From assembly GCF_014805685.1 (NCBI RefSeq), contig NC_060885.1:16972632-17036631 (forward strand): 64,000 nucleotides of DNA, read 5' to 3'. This DNA comes from Silurus meridionalis (taxonomy: Eukaryota; Chordata; Actinopteri; Siluriformes; Siluridae). Below, piece by piece: positions 11,771 through 23,900 of the stretch. The notes beneath the pieces are model-generated. The model saw only the letters and a list, made by a program, of their open reading frames with translations. It had not been told where the DNA came from and searched no databases. Made by a program: the position numbers and the translations under genes. Numbering within the stretch: position 1 is the first letter of the stretch; every line of letters starts with the position of its first letter.

Positions 11771-12497
11771 TTAAATTAATTCACTCTCTTTAATGGGAGT
11801 AAAACTTTGTAATTGACAATCTGTTATAATTATAGTGGGTTATTTATGCAACAGGGTTATTTATGCAATAGTTTGGATTTAAATTAATAGTCTGGATTTT
11901 TTGCTTGATGTTTTCAACTTTATTATTAAAAAAGTTAATGAAATCATTACTATCGATTGACGGTTTGCATGTTAGTGCATTGCTTATATTTTTGGTTAAT
12001 TTTGCTACATGCTGATTCATATTCTAAGATTATGCTTGTTATTATGAGGGTAGAGAAATATGCTGATCTAGCAGCACCAGGTTCCTTTTGTCTTGTAATT
12101 TGTGATTTGTTTTGTTGTGTTCATGTTTAATGTCTTACACTGCAAATAAACCGATCTGCACTTTCATAAACCTTACTTCTTATTACGTGTAATCCACACA
12201 GTAGTTTATCATCCATGCAACAATAGTTACAAGTTCTATAACCTGCAGAACATTCAATATAGAAACTATAACAGAAAATTGCAATAACTTGGTATTCACA
12301 AAATGTCTGTTTATTTAATTAATTTAAGTTTTAAATTAGGCAAATTAAATTATTTGAAATTGTGATCAAATATCTTTGCTGTTAGACTTATAGATCAGAA
12401 AGTGCAAATCCTGTGAATTCAATAAAAAAAAACTCTCATTTTTTATGAGATTAATGAAAAGAAAAAAATGCACCTTATACTGATCATGAACATGGTA

Positions 12498-13275
12498 AAT
12501 ATGTGTGACTCAGTAATGAAGGACAATGGTACAGAGCTTTTTTTTTCATTTACCACACAAGGGGGTTATTTGGTCGTTGCAAATGTACTAATTTAACTAC
12601 ATTTCGCATATCAAGATAGAGATTAGCAGCCTCATTTACTGAAAGAACAGTGGGCACAAAAACTAAATCCATTTATTTCTTTATCCATTTATTTTCTTGT
12701 CCTCCAGCAGTGATTCTTTCTGGTGTTTTAGCTCAATACAAAGACATTGTGTAAATTATAGAATGACTGAAAGCCAGCCTTAATTAAGTATGTGTGAATC
12801 AGCAATGGTAGACCATGGTGGGAGTTTTGTCACTTATCACACAAGGTGGTTGTTGGGACGTTGCCAAGGTACTAATTTAACTCAATTTCTCAAATCAAAA
12901 TAGAAGTAAGAAGCTTAGGTTATTGGAAAAACAGTGGGCACAAAAATCTAGTATTTACAGTAAATTAATGCTATTTAAAGAAATATACACATAATATGTG
13001 CACCATATCTGCTTACTTCTGGAGGGAAGACTTTCCGCTGTGTCTTTGCTCTGAAAGTGTACTTTATTTTTATATCATGCAGATCGATCATATGTCATGC
13101 CACGCAGTAAAATATTAGATGTTAGATTTTAATGGTTTTATACAGAGATGTGTGGTGTATTTGTGGTGAGATAAAAATCTGTCAAATATTTGGTAGTGGG
13201 GTTGTGATGGTGTTTGTATTTGTGCAGTCCAGCAGTAATGCTTTTTGTTGTTTTAGCTCAATACAAAGATGAAGC
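12498..13275 (+). repeat. diverged local duplication (period ~290 bp)
   Basis: The block 12498-12670 recurs at 12789-12951 ('TATGTGTGA.TCAG.AATG', 'CACACAAGG.GGTT', 'GTACTAATTTAACT', 'ACAGTGGGCACAAAAA'). A flanking piece at 12705 ('CCAGCAGTGATTC...GTTTTAGCTCAATACAAAGA') recurs at 13229. Unknown family, non-coding. Confidence 0.65.
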
Positions 13276-14249
13276 ATTGATGACAAAAATCTAACTTCAA
13301 TTCAATTAAAAAAAAAAGTCTTTTAGCATATGTATGAGATAAAGCACGTAGGAAACAAATATAAGTGCTTTGCATACAAAGTTCACAAAATACAAGCATT
13401 ATTGTAATTTATATTGTAAATAACTTTTTTACTATGCAGGTTAATGATAATGGGAAAATGTGCAATAACAAAAGTGTACACTGGGAGGCATTCATGTGCT
13501 ATTATAGTTCATGTAAACCAATTTGTTTTAGAAAATACTCTTGGACACTATTGTTTTTCTAATTGCACAGGCATATGTATGTTTAATAACATTATTAACA
13601 ACAGTGATGTATCAGAGTCTACATTTTCTACAAGCTCTTACTTATCTGTAGTACACATCTCAACCTCTGCCTGCATTTAGAGCAGCTCCAGCAAACAGTA
13701 CTGAATAGATTTACCCTTTTTGAATATGTGGGGCATTATCCCTGCTCTACATGGGTGGCTCTGTTTCAGAAGAATAGCTGAATTCTCTGTGTGATCGTCC
13801 ATGGGGCCTTAATGCTGATAGGAAGAGTTGTGTTAAATAGTGAGCAATGCTGAATCCAATGTAGAGGGAGTGCTGCAGGAGAGTCCCAGGGCTGCATGGT
13901 GTAGTCTGTATCCATAGAAACGCCATGCTTTTAGAACATGAAGGCTTCTGTTTATATGGGCCGCATCTGCTAAAAGTCCTGAAATCTTTAGTTGCTGCCT
14001 CTTCTTTTCTCAATTCTGCAATTGTAAACTTATGTAGCAAACATGAGAAAATGAAAATATATATAAAAAATTGCACATACTTGAAAGAGTTGTTTGTATT
14101 GACACTAAAGTATATTTTAACATTGTATTACATATATAGAATGATAACAACCAAACTACAACAAAAGTGCAATCTACAACAAACTATTATATTCTGTTAT
14201 AACATGTTGTGGTAAATGGAGTGAGTATGTGGTTTGTACCTGTGGCCAT

Positions 14250-14300
<51 letters not shown>

Positions 14301-17283
14301 TGTGTGTGTATACTCTTAGTCACTGGCTAAAACATTGTTCCATTTACAGTTTGATTTATGGCTGGTGGAGCTAGAAGAGGATTCCAATTCCCTAAGGTGC
14401 AAAAGAAACAGTGATGCTGGATAAATCTTGCTGAAAGGCAATGTTCTCTCTTTCAGTTCCCATACGTTGCACAGCACCTCTTTGTACAGTCCTAAGGTTA
14501 ATATGGTGGAAAAATGTGTATGCAGCTGACACTTCTAATGTATTATGATATATCAGTAAATTAGTGATATATCATACCACCATGCCACATCGCAACATTT
14601 CTGCTGCAGTATGGCATAAACATAAACCTGCTTTCAATGGCTGTTTTGCTATTGGCAGAAACAATAATGTATTTCCCGCTGTTTTCATTCTGGCAGTAAT
14701 AAATTAAGATTGTGATGTGAAGATTCTCCTGACTTTTGGAAAGTTCAGCCATCAAATAAATTCAGGCATCAAGCCAAGTCCAAGGTATTATCAGGCCATG
14801 ATGTGCCTTTAGAAATATAATCCAGTTTTTTTTTTCATATTTGATTTGATGTCATTCATTCTTAAAGAAGCCCTTGCTTTCATTAATTAAAAACATGCTG
14901 TCATTTATGAATACAGTTTATTGTATTCAGAATAATGAATGAATAGATAAATGCTAAATGTTGCAGTTTCATCAGAAGTGAAAGAACTTAGCAATCAGGA
15001 AAAGACAGGATATAATGAAAGGGATGGTGTACAAGCAAAGGACAAACTTGAGATCAAGTAAATAATGCCCAAGGCTCAGCAAGAAAAAAACATAAAAACA
15101 AGAACAAGGACAAAAAACCTGTTACCCAAGAAACAGATGGGTGCACAAGGGAACAAAGGAAAGACAGGTCTGTGTCACCAGTAAGCAAAATCACATTGAA
15201 TCGATCTTATAATTATAATATTATTCGCATAAGTCCGAGAGAAAAGCTGCATTACAGGAGTGGCTTAATGTGTGTTGTCTTAGGTTTGCTCATACCTTTT
15301 TATTTAAATAAAAAACATAAAGGCATTAAACCTCACATTAAATGTTAAATGGTTTCACATTCACCTTATCTAAAACAAATAACGTTGATATAAAATTTTA
15401 AGATCACTTTTATAGCCCTGAAGAACTGCAGTTGTTGCGGCAATTCATAGTTCATGATATAGCTGAGCCTGAAATCCTTCTCTCCAAAGACTTTTTGACC
15501 ACCGCCTGGTTTCTTCTTAGAGCAGAGCAGAACAAAGTAAGAAGAAATGGAGTGCAAAGATCAAGCAAGAGAAAGTATCATCGTGAACATGCTCTTTCTC
15601 AAAATACTTTCCATAAAAAAGAATGATTAATTACGTACGGTTAGTATACTATGTATATTAAGCTATAGTCTACTGATATAGCATTGTGTTTAAATTTTAA
15701 TTATCTACTTACAATTGATGCTATTAGAAAGTAGAAGCAAAAACAAATATAAACTGAAACAGTGTGTGACCAAAGTGTGTGCACTGTGGCCAGTATTAGG
15801 CTGCAGAACTAATTGACTGTGAGAAGGTATTGATATCAGAGATGTGTCAGTATCTCACTGCAGTTGAAAAAGGGTGAAATCAGAATGAGTCAGTATAGCA
15901 TTGGTCTTCACTGCAGCATATCAGTGACAGAAGTGTCCCAGCTAGGCAATGATGAAAACTGCTGAGAGCAGGGGAAACTGCCCCCCTTCCAATGCTATAT
16001 AATACAATCTCATTTCCAAACATTGATGGTTCTCCCTCAGAGGATGAGAGAAGAAAGATTGAACTGGCGGCCTGTAGTCAATAGTCAATCCATTCTGTTT
16101 AGAAAAAAAAAGGCATGAGAACAGAAATGGGAGAAGGCCAATGAAATCAGTATAATTTAAGAAAAGTTCAGGAAGTTCCAAAAACATTTAACAACCATCT
16201 TAATAATAGCACTTAATAAAAACCTATTTTCAAAATTCAAACAGGTTGACACAACACTTAATCCCTCAGGCCCATATGTGTTTATTATACTGAATAAGCA
16301 ATCTTATCTGTTTATTTAGATTTATATTCCTCTTTGCATACATTTTGAAAAAGAGAGAAAAATGTAGTGGATTAACATATTGTATGAGGTTTAAAATACC
16401 TTTAGACATACTGAAAAAAATATAGTCTTAATATATTCAAATAAGCATGTATGCAGTTCATAAAATACATTCTCCATAAAGATTCACTTCATACCTTCTT
16501 TGTTTCATGCCTGCAGCTCTATTATTGAATCACCAGTCACTAACAAACTGTACCTAAGAACCTCAATCACATAACCACATAATAAGCAGCCATAGTCACG
16601 TATAACATACTCCTTCAATAACATGGTGAACTCCAGAAAGTTCCCCTGGGTGTCTGTGGTTTGGATTTCACCACATACTGATATATGTGAGTGACACAGG
16701 ATTGTTCTGCACTGTCACTTTGTAGTTAAGATCAAGGATTGAAAAAAGTAATACAAAAATAAAATATAAAAAGAAAGAAAGAAAACACATTTTTAAAGTG
16801 CTAGATTACTTATTTGCTCCATTATAATAACTTTTTTGTTCCCTAACTAGTGTTTTTTTTAGATGAAAGTTTTGCAGAGAAAATCTATCACCCATTCAGG
16901 GTTCAGCTGTACGTAAATTCACTCACCAATTTGAATACATTTACATATTGCACATTGGATACTGTGGCTTTCAACGATTTTCTGGACCCTTTGCAAATGT
17001 TGTCTCTTGCCTTCTCTTGAAAATGCAGGAAGCTTTTAGTCCAGGCATTCGGAAGGTCACTTCCCTCCATGTTCCTTAGGTAATCTGTTCCCTGACTGTA
17101 CTGTATGTTCGTTTTTTACAAAAGAAATGCTATATCTAGGCACCACTTGGATAATTGTGTAATGATGTTTTGTGTCAGCTCTTTTTAATTTAATCACTAT
17201 ATACTTTGGGCAAAAGTTTTAATCCTGCACATTAACAGAAAATGTAAACAATGTAAACAAAATAAATAAATAAGTTAAAAAAT
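13276..17283. other. intergenic DNA between ddit4 and spock2
   Basis: AT-rich and apparently non-coding. The only simple repeat noted is a TC microsatellite at 14251-14298. The stretch 13745-13925 is less AT-rich and reads as a short open frame on minus, but I do not recognise the product and see no splice or start context that makes it a gene. Confidence 0.55.
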
Positions 17284-17640
17284 TAAAAATGTTATTAATA
17301 TATATTATAACAGTACTGTTGACACATTTTGCATTTCCATTTCTGGATGTAATATAAACTTTTTTTTAATGAATTTTTTTTATTTTATTAATTCTTCTTT
17401 TTGTGTATCCCCTGAGCTGCTTTTGAATCCATTCACTTGTAATATTTCTGTTATTACAAGTTAAATATTAATGTTAAAAATGTTATTATTATATATTATA
17501 ACAGTACAGTTGACACATTTTGCATTTCCATTTCTGGATGTGATATAAACTTTTTTTTTCTTTTTTTTTAAATTAATTCTTTTTGTGTATCCCCTTAGCA
17601 GCTTTTGAATCCATTCACTTGTAATTTTTCTGTTAATAAT
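17284..17640 (+). repeat. two tandem copies of a ~190-bp unit
   Basis: Copy 1 from about 17284 and copy 2 from about 17475 share AAAAATGTTATTA, ATATTATAACAGTAC.GTTGA, CACATTTTGCATTTCCATTT, TTTTGTGTATCCCCT and TGAATCCATTCACTTGTAAT. Divergence is low outside poly(T) runs, suggesting a recent local duplication. It lies about 330 bp upstream of the spock2 start. Confidence 0.85.
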
Positions 17641-17792
17641 AATATTAATAATAATAATAGTAATAATAATAATAATTATTATTATTATTATGTTTTTAAA
17701 TGTTTAATTGATTCAGGTCTATTTTTGTACTCATCTGTAGAATATAAAAAAGACAGAATGGAATATGGTTGATGCAAATCTTATTGATACAC

Positions 17793-17795
<3 letters not shown>

Positions 17796-17829
<34 letters not shown>

Positions 17830-17837
17830 TGTAGCAG
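17796..17837 (+). promoter_or_regulatory. spock2: candidate 3' splice site upstream of the spock2 start, built on a (TC)n tract
   Basis: About 15 TC dinucleotides run straight into CCCTTGTAG|CAG, an excellent polypyrimidine tract plus acceptor, 130 bp before the spock2 ATG. It suggests an upstream non-coding exon spliced to the signal-peptide exon. It may equally be a chance property of a TC microsatellite. Confidence 0.35.
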
Positions 17838-17966
17838 TGTGTGTGTAACCAGCATCCTGTAATCGGGTCACATTTCAGTGAAGCCTCAGCATCCATCTAT
17901 AGCTGTTAGGAGAAACAGCTCCTCTGACTCGCTGCTCTCTTGCGGAACCCTGGTGAAGGGAAAATC

Positions 17967-20900
17967 ATGATGCTCTTGTGTCTTTTCTCTCTTCTCCTCC
18001 CGATCCTGGTGCTCTCGGGGTCTCCGGTTCAGGCGGACGGGAAGCGAGGTGGCAAAGATGCGGCTGAGAAAAGCGGCAATTTCATGGAAGACGAGCAGTG
18101 GCTGGCCACCATTTCCCAGTACAGTCGCAAGATCAAACACTGGAACCGATTCCGAGATGTAAGTCCGCTTGAACGCACGAGAGAAGCTGCGGGTTTTAAT
18201 TCGGTTTCATTGTTTTTGTGTGCATTTTAACGTACGGACACGCAAAGTATATAAAAACCTTCAAATACACTTGAATGGTGTGAGAGGTCTGGCGTCGAGT
18301 TCGAGTCGTCTTTAAGGCTGTGTCCGAAACCGCAACCTTGTGTTCAAATAGGGTATTATTCTCACTAGATCCGTTTCCGACCCCCGAGTGAAGCTTTGGA
18401 TGTTTGAGTTTAAATAAGGGCTAAATAAGTGGTATTTGCCATGCATGTCTAAAATAGATGAAGTAATATATTGGCTGGCTTAGTTTACACAAGATAAGTA
18501 ATGAAGAGGGTTTCTGAAGACCTGCAGGACTGCTCCTGTTTACTGTTGACAGAAGATGTCGGTCACACACTGTCAGATAAGAGGTGATGCTTTACTTCTC
18601 CTCTTGTTCAGTTCATTAATGATTTTCATCTTCAAATGCCAGAATATATTATTGTGTACATTTCCATCACAGCTTTTGCAGTGCATATGTGCCGGGTTAA
18701 TTAGCCCCTGCTTCTGCAAACAGTGAACCATGTGCTATTTCTGAGCAATTATCACAGCATGCACACCTACTTAAACCATACCAGCAACAATATGAAATAG
18801 ATTAATATACAATAAATACATTGCAAACTAAATTTAAAGGTTCTGTATTGAGAATTAGAAATGTTTCCCTTAGTCTGTATTGACTTTACTGTATGAACCA
18901 GCTCTAGAGAATCAATCCCCCAAAGAGAGCTTTTGATTTAACTGATATTTTCCAATGATTTTTCAATCTTATGAAGGACTGTAGAATTCTCTAAATTGTG
19001 GCCATAGACATATTGAGATGGGGATGAATTAGAACTAGGAGCTTAACATGATTACACGACATTTTCATAAGATCTACATAGGAGGCCTGTGTATTTGGAT
19101 ATTTGGATTTGTATCTCTTGCATACAAAATAATACACAGGAATGTCCACAGTCTTAATATTAGCCACCTGGTAGGGATCTTTTTATGCATTTGAAATTGT
19201 GTAGTTTTTGAAATTGAGTAGTACAGGCTACATACCTCTTCTTAGCAATCATGTGACTGTTCAGTTCTGCACATGATGATTCAATTCATTTCCCTTTTTT
19301 TTCGTGTAGTGCTTTTAAAATGGGACACAATCCCATAGCAGCCTTACAGAAACATATTACTAATATAAACATTAAACTAAACATTAGTCCCTATGAGTTT
19401 ATCCTTACTGGGAACACAGGGAACACAGATTGTTTTCTGTAAGAAATCAGTATATTAATACATTTTCAACTCATTCATTCAATGTATTGCTTTATTGCTA
19501 TTACTTTTTTAATATAACTGATTACTGCAGAAACCCCAACTCTCTCCTAACTCTATTTATCACTGTGAAGTGTAAGATTAATATATTTTTATGGATCTAA
19601 CTTAGCCTTTGGTTATTTTTTATTTTAAGTATGTGGAGGTAATAAATACTTTGGTTTCAGATACACTAATCTTTTTGTGGTACTGATCTGACATGCTGTG
19701 TATGTAAGATATATGTAATTTCAGATACAGTACCTGGCCTACAGAGTGCAAGATTACTTAATACATATATCATATTGTGCAAACAGAGAAAGTGCATGGC
19801 CTCCTAAATCTGTGCATTGTGCATGTGTTTTTGTTTTGTTTCCATGTGATGCTATAGCTTTCGGGAAGTCACATTGTTCCTAATGGTTACTGAAAACTGC
19901 AATTTGGGATTTGTTACCTTGTGTCTCTGGTGAGGAGACACTGGAGAACCCCTGTAAATCTGATCCACCACACCATCTCCTGAGAACAGCTCCAGCCACT
20001 GCTTTGATAGAAGTGTGAATTTAGCAGCAAGAAAAACTGAAAATTGTATCACATAATAATTAGTTCTTTTTACTATTGTTGGAAGTGAAAGAAATGTATG
20101 AGTAGTTTATGTGTTCTCCGAGGTGCTCAAGAAGGATTATTAAGCTGAGAGGCACATCCTTTTAAAAGAAGGCTGGGGCATCCTTTATATGCATTTTTTC
20201 AAGCATGACTTGTGTCGTTTACACTCACTAGAATAATGTGTGTTAAATAACTAGTGTGTTAAAGGACACAACTTATACAATTATGATTTCATAAAAGCAG
20301 TACACTCTATACATAGATTTAAAATTTTAATATATTAATTAAATGTCAAATTTTTCAATATTTTCTGAAAAAAAAAAAAACACTGGAAAATTTACTAGGA
20401 TGCTGATGTTTATCGCTGTTCCCATACATGTATAAAAAGCAGTTAAACTGTACTGAGTTCAGATTGGCTCAGTTTATAAAAACATTTATTTTATCTTCAC
20501 TTTGTATCAGGGCAAAGTCAAATTACCGAAATTGATTCAGACTTTTAATGCCCTTCGAGACACAGAGTATTGAGTGGCATTGTAATGAATGGTAACAGTA
20601 ATCCAAACAGCAGAACAAAAAAAGCATATGTCCTCACACACACACACTCACAGATAAATATTTAATGAACATTCTTTATTGTCTGCATCATAGGGGGTTT
20701 GTAGATCTGAATTTCCTCTACTGGGATAGATAGATTATTCTGATGGGCTTGAAAACCAGACATGTAAATAGCCTAGTTTCCTATTCTGACTGTCTGCATA
20801 TAGATCTTTGCATGCCCAGTTGATGTTGAGACACCAGTGTATAAGATGCGAAAAAAATATTGAGGCAATTGTGTTTGAATATTACAGTAGATTTGTTTAA

Positions 20901-23900
20901 GTATACAGTGTATGTAAAGCTTTTTAATGTATTTAAAATGTCACCTAAGTTTAATATTTAACCATGGCTTAATGTTCATGTTGCCTGTTTATTTATATTT
21001 TATGAGATTTTGGTGAAGAGCCAAATTGGCAATGAACAATATTTATGATGAGATTTTCAATGAACCAACTATGACTAGTGTGAAACTGGCATTGCTGAGG
21101 AGACTCCTGCTTACAATTGTAACAACATGGCAAAGGAGAATGTCAAATCCGATTTAAAGTGAATGGCCACCTAAAAACAATAGACCATTTAACATGTCAT
21201 GACTGAATATAATTCATTGTAAACAGTCTTTTTTTTAAACCAGTTCCTTAATCTCTGCAATGTTATGCTATGTAAAACAATAATGAAAGGTGACAGAACA
21301 TGAATATACAGCATTTCCATTGGATGCAGTAACATTGACTTTTAATAATCTGTTATAATAGGATTATACTCATTATCAGTATATATGCAGCAGTTTCTGT
21401 GAGTGCATGTGATTGCCCCCTCCTCCATCAGCAGCTTAGAGAGAGTTTCTCAGAAAGCAGGAGTGAAGCTGTCATCTGTTCCACTGAAAATAAACAACGA
21501 ACAGAGCCGGTCAATCCTCTGGTGGCTGCCAGCCTCTATCTCTCCCCCTCTCTCGGTGTAGAAGGAGCTCATTAAAAGCAGTGCTTTCCCTCAGCAGCGG
21601 AAGACTGTGTCAGGCTTGCACCTGTTACACTGCCACTACATTTTTAATGAAGCAAAATGTTTCATGCATCTTCTCCCCAGTTACCTAGTCATTACTGTGG
21701 TATTAAGATGCACACTGGACCGGGCTGAGGTGGGTGTAATAATGCTGCTCTTAGGGAAGCCTGTCATTTGGCAGACTTCCTAATTGCAGATAGGAAAATG
21801 TTTTCAGCATGATGATGATGACAGATCTTAATGTCTTCATTGGTGGAGTTAAAGTCTGATCAAGAGATTAATGTATTGCTTCTAATCAAGTGCATTAATC
21901 ACTGGTAAAAATGCATGCTGGTTTGCATTTGTGAGCCTAATAAAATGAATGAAGCATAGTGTAGTCATAGTGTAGTCATAGAGTAGCAGCTGAAATGCTG
22001 AAGCATCCATCCTCACCCTCAGCGACAGGTGAGACACCTGGCTGGGTAGTGTGAAGAGTAAACGCTTGTGACAGTCCCACTGGGCATGTATCCCAGGTAT
22101 ATAAAAGTCCCACAGTTTTGTCATGAGTGACGCTAATCCATCAGGGTTGGAACCACGTGGCTGTGTAGGTGGGTATACCCCTGTCGTTATGTTGTCATCA
22201 TGGCATATGGGTCATGATTATTTGTAATCCTGTATAATTTAATGCCAGCTAATATAACCATACAGTCAGGGTGTAGACAAATCATAATTCAGCAAGCTGC
22301 ACTGGCACACAGCAGCCAATGAATCCTGTTTTGTAATGTGCTGGTTTCTTGCTCTCAATCCAGTACTGATAAACTTGCAAGTTTGGCCTGAGGGACTGGG
22401 CACAGGCTTAATAGGCAGCAGAGTTGAAGTACATTGAAATGGCAGCCAGTAAAGGGAAAGTCAGTGGGGTGTAGAAGCTTCTGGCCACACACCAGTTTTT
22501 GGGGGGCTTTAATTGAGTCAAGAGAAACCGGTCTTTCATCATGCCACTCCTGTGTTCTGTGCCCTTTCCTGCTGAATTGAACATTCAGCAGTGCAGGTGC
22601 AGTGTGGCAGGCTCAGCACCAGTTTCAGTGCTGTTCAGTCTCATACATTCCTGAGCAAGACTTTTACATTTCATTTCTAAGGCTGTTATTGAACCGTAAA
22701 ATTTCCATGATATAGACTGTTTCCTTTTTTTTTCGGTCTAAAATATTGCACATGCTAAAATGAAAAGCAGTTTAAAAGCATCATTTGAAATAAAGCAATA
22801 AAAGTCTGGATTGTTGAACAGGGAGAATAGGTGAACCTTCCGTCTTATTCTGCTTGCCTTCGCTAAAGTCAAGGGCCAAACATACCTCAGACTGGGAACT
22901 TTTCTTTGAAAGTAATAATGAGTAGCTAGGTTATTTGGCAGAGACTTTGTCCAAATGTCAGGGAGGTGCAGTCTGCCTCTAGCCATAATGAGCCAGAGTA
23001 TACTGGGAATGCGTTTAGGAAATGTGTAAGGTTGACATGACTTGTCAAAGCTGTCAAGATCTGCTCTACAGCAGTCAAGTCCCTTACTTCTTTCTGCTGC
23101 TTTTGGGCAGAATGGGTTATTGACTGCGTCTCATGTCAGATTTGCTCATTTAAAGGCATCACTGATTTTCTGTCTCTCTTGTATTGCTCCCTCTGGCTGT
23201 CACCTTTATAGCTGTCATTCAGTCTCATTGGGCAGGTGACAGTGTTTTTGAAGCCTGAAGTGTGCACTGAAGACTAACAATTAGGATGCTTTACTGAGTT
23301 AGAAAGCACTTGTTAATTTGTCACTAAAGCCTTTATTCAGAGGCTGAACTCAATTTATGCATAAGGATTGGGATTAATTAAGGCTCAGGATTTGTATTAG
23401 TTTGCCTTGAGAAATTAAATTTAGCGCTTATATATAATTTAAGCAGGAAAATGGATGGATGGACTGAGCATTATATTATTATTATTATAGAGCATTCTAT
23501 ATATAAAACTGGCCCTGTTGAAACGGTGTCTATTATGCTTGTTCTTCAGATAATATTCAGTTAATGTTTTAGAACATTAGAATACACAGATAAGGAGGAT
23601 AAACAGGGAATAGACAATGCACCGAACAACAACACGGTGCTTTAATACATTGATTAATTATCTTTTATAGATGACAGTTTGTGACAGTTTTACAGTGTTA
23701 ATCCCTGCGTCTTGCCACACCACATTTGATCTATACTTTGGAAATAACATTCATTGACCTCCAGTGACTTTGATAAATGTATTATTATTTCCTAATAATT
23801 TAAATGATAGCGCATGTTATCTGAGAACCTTTTTTTCACTTTTGGCTGTCATGTGTCATTGTGTATGCAATAGATGAGTAGTTGTACACATTGGTTTCTT

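Noticed and set aside
13747..14076. 109-codon open frame on minus (…SMAFLWIQTTPCSPGTLLQH…)
   Set aside because: No recognisable domain, start context, splice partners or codon pattern; best seen as a chance frame in a locally less AT-rich stretch.
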